Assembly: GCA_045222555.1 (NCBI GenBank)
Contig: JBGUYY010000057.1
Span: 1-7,552, forward strand
Reading direction: 5' to 3'
From: UBA1756 sp045222555
GTDB taxonomy: Bacteria; Bacteroidota; Bacteroidia; Bacteroidales; WCHB1-69
Length of the DNA stretch: 7,552 nucleotides
Positions within the stretch are counted from its first letter, which is position 1. Every line of letters starts with the position of its first letter. This document shows, piece by piece, positions 5,146-7,552 of this stretch. The notes below the pieces were generated by a model. It was not told the DNA's origin and searched no databases. It saw only the letters and a program-made list of their open reading frames with translations. The position numbers were made by a program, and so were the translations under genes.

Positions 5146-5174
5146 GGCGGCCGGCCTTTGAAGGGCCGGCCGCC
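5146..5174. repeat. GC-rich 11-bp hairpin just past the lipoprotein stop codon
   Basis: GGCGGCCGGCC (5146-5156) pairs perfectly with GGCCGGCCGCC (5164-5174) around a 7-nt loop. It begins 24 bp past the stop codon of the lipoprotein gene. Neither strand has a T-tract next to it, so it is not a standard intrinsic terminator. Targets of diversity-generating retroelements carry a GC-rich cruciform in this position, which is why it may matter. Confidence 0.75.
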
Positions 5175-5197
5175 GTATGAACGGGTGACTCAAAACA

Positions 5198-7126
5198 TTA
5201 TTCTTCAGCGACGGGACGCACGGAGAAGCCGCGGGCGCGATAGTTGAGGTCCCAGGCGAAATTCGCACTGGAGATGTGCAGACGACGAGCGCTGTCATCG
5301 CCGCTGGCCGAGGACGACCAGTAGTAGCCGTGGGAGCCAACATGGCCGATCGGCGCACCACTGCTGTAGTTGCGGTAGCCCGCAGCGGGGAAGAACACAT
5401 TAGGAGTGACGGAAGTCAGGTTGCGTCCCTTGTTCGTATCATCCCAATCAAAGGTTACACCGCCATTCATATAATAATACAAGTTGCCAGTAGGCACACA
5501 GAAGCCTGCGGGGCAGGGGTCATAGACGGTCTTCTTCGTAGCCGTTGCGATATTTCCAGTGCCCTTCTGCTGGGCGTCCCACAGGTTGTAAGCGGTGGAA
5601 GTGTTGGGGTTGTTGCTGACGTTATAGAACGTTGTCGGGTTCTTGATGTTGTCGGCAATGGTGGCACTGCTTGTAGAGTAGGTAACACTTCCCATACCGG
5701 GGAACGGGTCCTTGCGGCCCCACTGGTAGTAGGTGTTGTAGCCCTGGCTCACGGCGTCGCCCACCCAGCCCAGGTTCACGGGGGTCACGGTGTAGTTGTG
5801 GCTGCCCGTGGCCACGGTGGTCAGGTCGGCTGCGGCGAAGGTCTGCTTCGTCACCCAGATGTGCCACGACCATACGATGTTGCCTGAGCCGTCCTTAGCG
5901 GCAACCACGGCGTTACCCTCCTGCGCGGCAGCATTCTTGCCCACGGTCAGCGTCAGGTAGTCGCCGTCGATGCCAACGGCGGTCACCAGTCCAGTGGCAT
6001 CCTGCCAGAGCAAGACAGCCGTGGTCACGGTGATGCCGTTGTCCTTAATCCACGGGTCTGTAATGGCACTGCCGTCGTGGCGGGGGAAGGTCAGCGTAGT
6101 TTTCTCATTTTCTATACCCGTATAGGCCGCAGCATTCGTCGTGCCGTTCTTGATGGCATTGCCATAGACCAAGGGCAGCATGTAGTAGCCCGCCGTGTGA
6201 ACCATGTAGCAGTTGGCTGTACTGCGGGGGCGTAAATTGCCTGCGCAGTCCAGCATGGAGAGGTCGAGGTCGGCCACTTCCGGCATTAACCAGGTGACGT
6301 TATAGCCTTTGCTTACTTCGTATGTCTTGTTGGACAAAGACTTGGCGTAGTATTTCGTCCCGTCGGTGGCAATCACATCGATTGTAGCACCAGATGTGGG
6401 CAGGATGGCCACGTAGATGGGGCCTGCGGCAGCCGTGCGGTTGACGGTGTAGCTGTTGGTGCCGTCGCTGACTACCATGCTCGTGATGGTATTGTTGATG
6501 TCGCTGCTGCCGTCAGCGTTCTTCAGCGTGATGGCAAGGATGGCGAGCTGGTTCTCAAGCGTGCCAGTAGGCAGTGTGCCGGAAGTCCAACTGGCTGCAT
6601 CAAGGGTGCAGAGGTCTAAGTTGCTGCCGAGCGTGGCCAGCGTGCCGTCCTGATTGTTGAGCTTGTCGTAGTCCACCGTGCCTGCATCGTCTATCGTGGC
6701 ATCAGTGGCAACGTCTTTCGCCATCGCTGCGGGATAGATGTAGCGGATAGCCTTGGTGTTGTCAGGGTCGGTAAGCGTGAAGGTGAATGTGGCAGAAGCC
6801 GTGCCTGCACCGTCGGTAAGTGTGCCCACGGCCTTCATGGTCTCATTGTTCGTATTCTTGTAGATAACAGCCATCTCGTCGCCCTCGGCGAAGGTCTTTA
6901 TGGCCTTTTTCTGATCGAAATCAACAGCCAGCGCGCGAGTCGTCGCATTGTTATTGTCAAGACTGATGGTAGTCTTCAAGGTTACTATTTTTTCATTGTT
7001 TACAGGCTGCTGGACGTTGTCATAGCTCACGGGCAGCACGGCGTTGTCGTTGTTTGAGCAACCAGTCATTACTGCGCCCACCAGTGCGAGGGCAGCCATG
7101 CTCAGATATTTCTTCATTCTTTTCAT
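5198..7126 (-). CDS. Surface lipoprotein with fimbrillin-like N-terminus and C-terminal FISUMP (Fib_succ_major) domain
   Basis: The 642-aa product opens with a lipoprotein signal peptide (MKRMKKYLSMAALALVGAV) and a relaxed lipobox MTGC with Cys23 as the likely lipidation site. Residues about 45-300 are a Thr/Asn-rich beta region with ATTRALA (61-67), as in fimbrillin-like Bacteroidales proteins. About 315-460 is a second beta-rich segment (NLRPRSTANCYMV, then WSWHIWVTKQ). Residues about 470-642 match the Fibrobacter succinogenes major domain: YYQWGRKDPFPGMG, then VYDPCPAGFCVPTGN (534-548), YYWSSS (601-606) and RGFSVRPV (632-639). This C-type-lectin-like fold is used for ligand binding at the surface. 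ATG 7126 gives a full signal peptide; ATG 7117 is an alternative. It follows a 42-aa gene by 98 bp and shares its promoter. Ligand unknown. Confidence 0.9.
   Translation of the reverse strand: MKRMKKYLSMAALALVGAVMTGCSNNDNAVLPVSYDNVQQPVNNEKIVTLKTTISLDNNNATTRALAVDFDQKKAIKTFAEGDEMAVIYKNTNNETMKAVGTLTDGAGTASATFTFTLTDPDNTKAIRYIYPAAMAKDVATDATIDDAGTVDYDKLNNQDGTLATLGSNLDLCTLDAASWTSGTLPTGTLENQLAILAITLKNADGSSDINNTITSMVVSDGTNSYTVNRTAAAGPIYVAILPTSGATIDVIATDGTKYYAKSLSNKTYEVSKGYNVTWLMPEVADLDLSMLDCAGNLRPRSTANCYMVHTAGYYMLPLVYGNAIKNGTTNAAAYTGIENEKTTLTFPRHDGSAITDPWIKDNGITVTTAVLLWQDATGLVTAVGIDGDYLTLTVGKNAAAQEGNAVVAAKDGSGNIVWSWHIWVTKQTFAAADLTTVATGSHNYTVTPVNLGWVGDAVSQGYNTYYQWGRKDPFPGMGSVTYSTSSATIADNIKNPTTFYNVSNNPNTSTAYNLWDAQQKGTGNIATATKKTVYDPCPAGFCVPTGNLYYYMNGGVTFDWDDTNKGRNLTSVTPNVFFPAAGYRNYSSGAPIGHVGSHGYYWSSSASGDDSARRLHISSANFAWDLNYRARGFSVRPVAEE
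5204..5320 (-). other. Candidate variable region at the 3' end of the lipoprotein gene
   Basis: Residues 603-641 form the C-terminal motif block that is hypervariable in known DGR-targeted lectin-fold proteins. Fixed positions are typical (W603-SSS, A613, L616, S619-S620, R630, G633-FSVRPV). Positions that differ from an Asn-rich family pattern use codons such as CAC (His617), ATC (Ile618), TTC (Phe623), GCC (Ala624), GAC (Asp626), CTC (Leu627), TAT (Tyr629) and CGC (Arg632), each obtainable from AAC or AAT by changing only adenines. A template repeat is not present in the window, so this is inference. Confidence 0.45.
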
Positions 7127-7224
7127 TGCTTTCTTGATTTTAATCGAAATTGTTCACGCTCGACAGAGACAAGCACGCTTTTCTCTGTTCTCGCTTAATC
7201 ACAATTTTCGTTTTAGTGGGTTCG

Positions 7225-7353
7225 TTACTCTGGATCTACATCTTCAAAAGGATAGTTCTGCACGCCGGCCTGGCCGCTCGCCTGCAGCAACGAAGACTGT
7301 TGGTTCAACACTACCACCTTAAGGGATGGCTTCTCATACTTTTTTTTCTTCAT
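7225..7353 (-). CDS. Small 42-aa Bacteroidales peptide upstream of the lipoprotein
   Basis: ATG 7353 opens a 42-codon frame starting MKKKKYEKPSLKVVVLNQQ and containing SLLQASGQAG, ending FEDVDPE. Short proteins with the plan 'M-K-K-x-Y-x-K-P-x-(L/M)-x-V-x-x-L...LLA/QxSG' are very common in Prevotella and Bacteroides beside genes for fimbrillin-like and other surface lipoproteins. Their function is not established. There is no obvious signal peptide or membrane span, and the N-terminus is basic while the C-terminus is acidic. The gene is the first of a two-gene unit with the lipoprotein. The Pro9-Ser10 motif and codon use like that of the lipoprotein support it as a true gene. Confidence 0.7.
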   Translation of the reverse strand: MKKKKYEKPSLKVVVLNQQSSLLQASGQAGVQNYPFEDVDPE

Positions 7354-7378
7354 GCTTAGTTTAATTTTTAAAATTGGT

Positions 7379-7410
7379 CATTAGTGTCCCATTTTAACGG
7401 GACAGTAGTG
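7379..7410. repeat. GGGAC palindrome in the leader of the lipoprotein operon
   Basis: The arms are CATTAGTGTCCC (7379-7390) and GGGACAGTAGTG (7399-7410). They match at 10 of 12 positions in inverted orientation, with the inner 6 bp perfect, around an 8-nt loop. The element lies between the -7 box and ATG 7353, so it would fold in the mRNA leader. It shares the GGGAC/GTCCC core with the repeats at 2014 and 2597 but not their flanks. Confidence 0.6.
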
Positions 7411-7451
7411 AAAATTGATATTAAAATAATGACTTTATAAACTTATGGCCA

Positions 7452-7459
7452 CAAAGTTA
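7452..7459 (-). promoter_or_regulatory. -7 element of the lipoprotein operon
   Basis: The minus strand reads TAACTTTG, matching TAnnTTTG. A clear -33 box is not seen at the normal distance. Transcription from about 7446 gives a leader of about 93 nt that contains the GGGAC palindrome. Confidence 0.5.
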
Positions 7460-7490
7460 AAAACAACCTAAGTTCAAGATAGAAGTGCAA

Positions 7491-7529
7491 TTTTCAGGTA
7501 GAGGCGAAGCCAAGACTAATACCTGAAAA
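7491..7529. repeat. 10-bp perfect inverted repeat upstream of the lipoprotein promoter
   Basis: TTTTCAGGTA (7491-7500) and TACCTGAAAA (7520-7529) are perfect inverted arms around 19 nt, which itself contains GGC-GAA-GCC. It lies about 30 bp upstream of the -7 box. It may be a regulator site or the end structure of a neighbouring gene. Nothing else is seen from 7530 to 7552. Confidence 0.5.
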
Positions 7530-7552
7530 ACACCGAGGGGTTTGGGGGCGAG

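Noticed and set aside
5146..5174. Reading the GC-rich hairpin as an ordinary terminator of the lipoprotein gene
   Set aside because: There is no T-tract after the stem on either strand. It may still slow transcription, but it is not a standard intrinsic terminator.
5276..5887. 203-aa plus-strand ORF
   Set aside because: It is opposite the lipoprotein coding sequence and its composition follows from that gene's codon use.
7044..7359. Plus-strand ORFs of 92 and 69 aa
   Set aside because: They are antisense to the lipoprotein start and to the 42-aa gene, which has a better family-like sequence and a promoter.
1..7552. tRNA or rRNA genes, CRISPR array, or DGR reverse transcriptase and template repeat in the window
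   Set aside because: None was found on either strand: there is no cloverleaf-like segment, no regularly spaced repeat array, no RT-like ORF and no second copy of the variable block.

Overview
The window looks like chromosomal DNA of a gut or oral Bacteroidales bacterium, most likely Prevotella-like. At least seven sites match the Bacteroidetes promoter pattern (-7 TAnnTTTG, often with TTTG or TTG about 19-20 bp upstream), and starts lack Shine-Dalgarno sequences. The gene content also fits: a Bacteroidales-type HU-like protein, a Bacteroidetes-style Fic protein, fimbrillin-like and Fib_succ_major (FISUMP) lipoprotein domains, and an ORF6N-protein remnant. Genes are moderately GC-rich and the spacers are AT-rich.

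Layout. 1-151 (-): 5' end of an HU-like DNA-binding protein gene with a long structured leader. 369-672: a divergent control region holding a 131-bp nested palindrome centred near 514 and three repeated half-sites in front of the next gene. 685-1722 (+): a winged-helix Fic protein whose catalytic histidine is replaced by glutamine. 1723-2620: a compact stretch with a probable small RNA (about 1911-1990), two GGGGACwGwCCCTGAATG repeats, stacked promoters, and two overlapping genes for tiny membrane proteins (69 and 34 aa), closed by a bidirectional terminator. 2649-4526 (-): a MATE transporter joined to a degenerate HATPase-like C-terminal domain and broken by one frameshift, preceded by a small ORF that may carry a second single-base frameshift. 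4733-4996 (-): a remnant of an ORF6N-type protein. 5070-5174: three hairpins. 5198-7353 (-): a two-gene unit encoding a 42-aa peptide and a 642-aa surface lipoprotein.

The most interesting point is the end of the lipoprotein gene. Its C-terminal FISUMP domain has the make-up of a variable region of a diversity-generating retroelement (DGR) target: substituted positions are almost all NNY codons derivable from AAY by adenine changes. A GC-rich 11-bp-stem hairpin without a T-tract lies 24 bp past the stop codon, where DGR targets carry a cruciform. No reverse transcriptase or template repeat is in the window, so a DGR would have to act from elsewhere.

Other leads are the self-operator-like half-sites of the Fic gene, the nested palindrome, the repeat-bounded small membrane protein cassette, and the two single-base frameshifts at short A runs, which may be sequencing errors or real decay.
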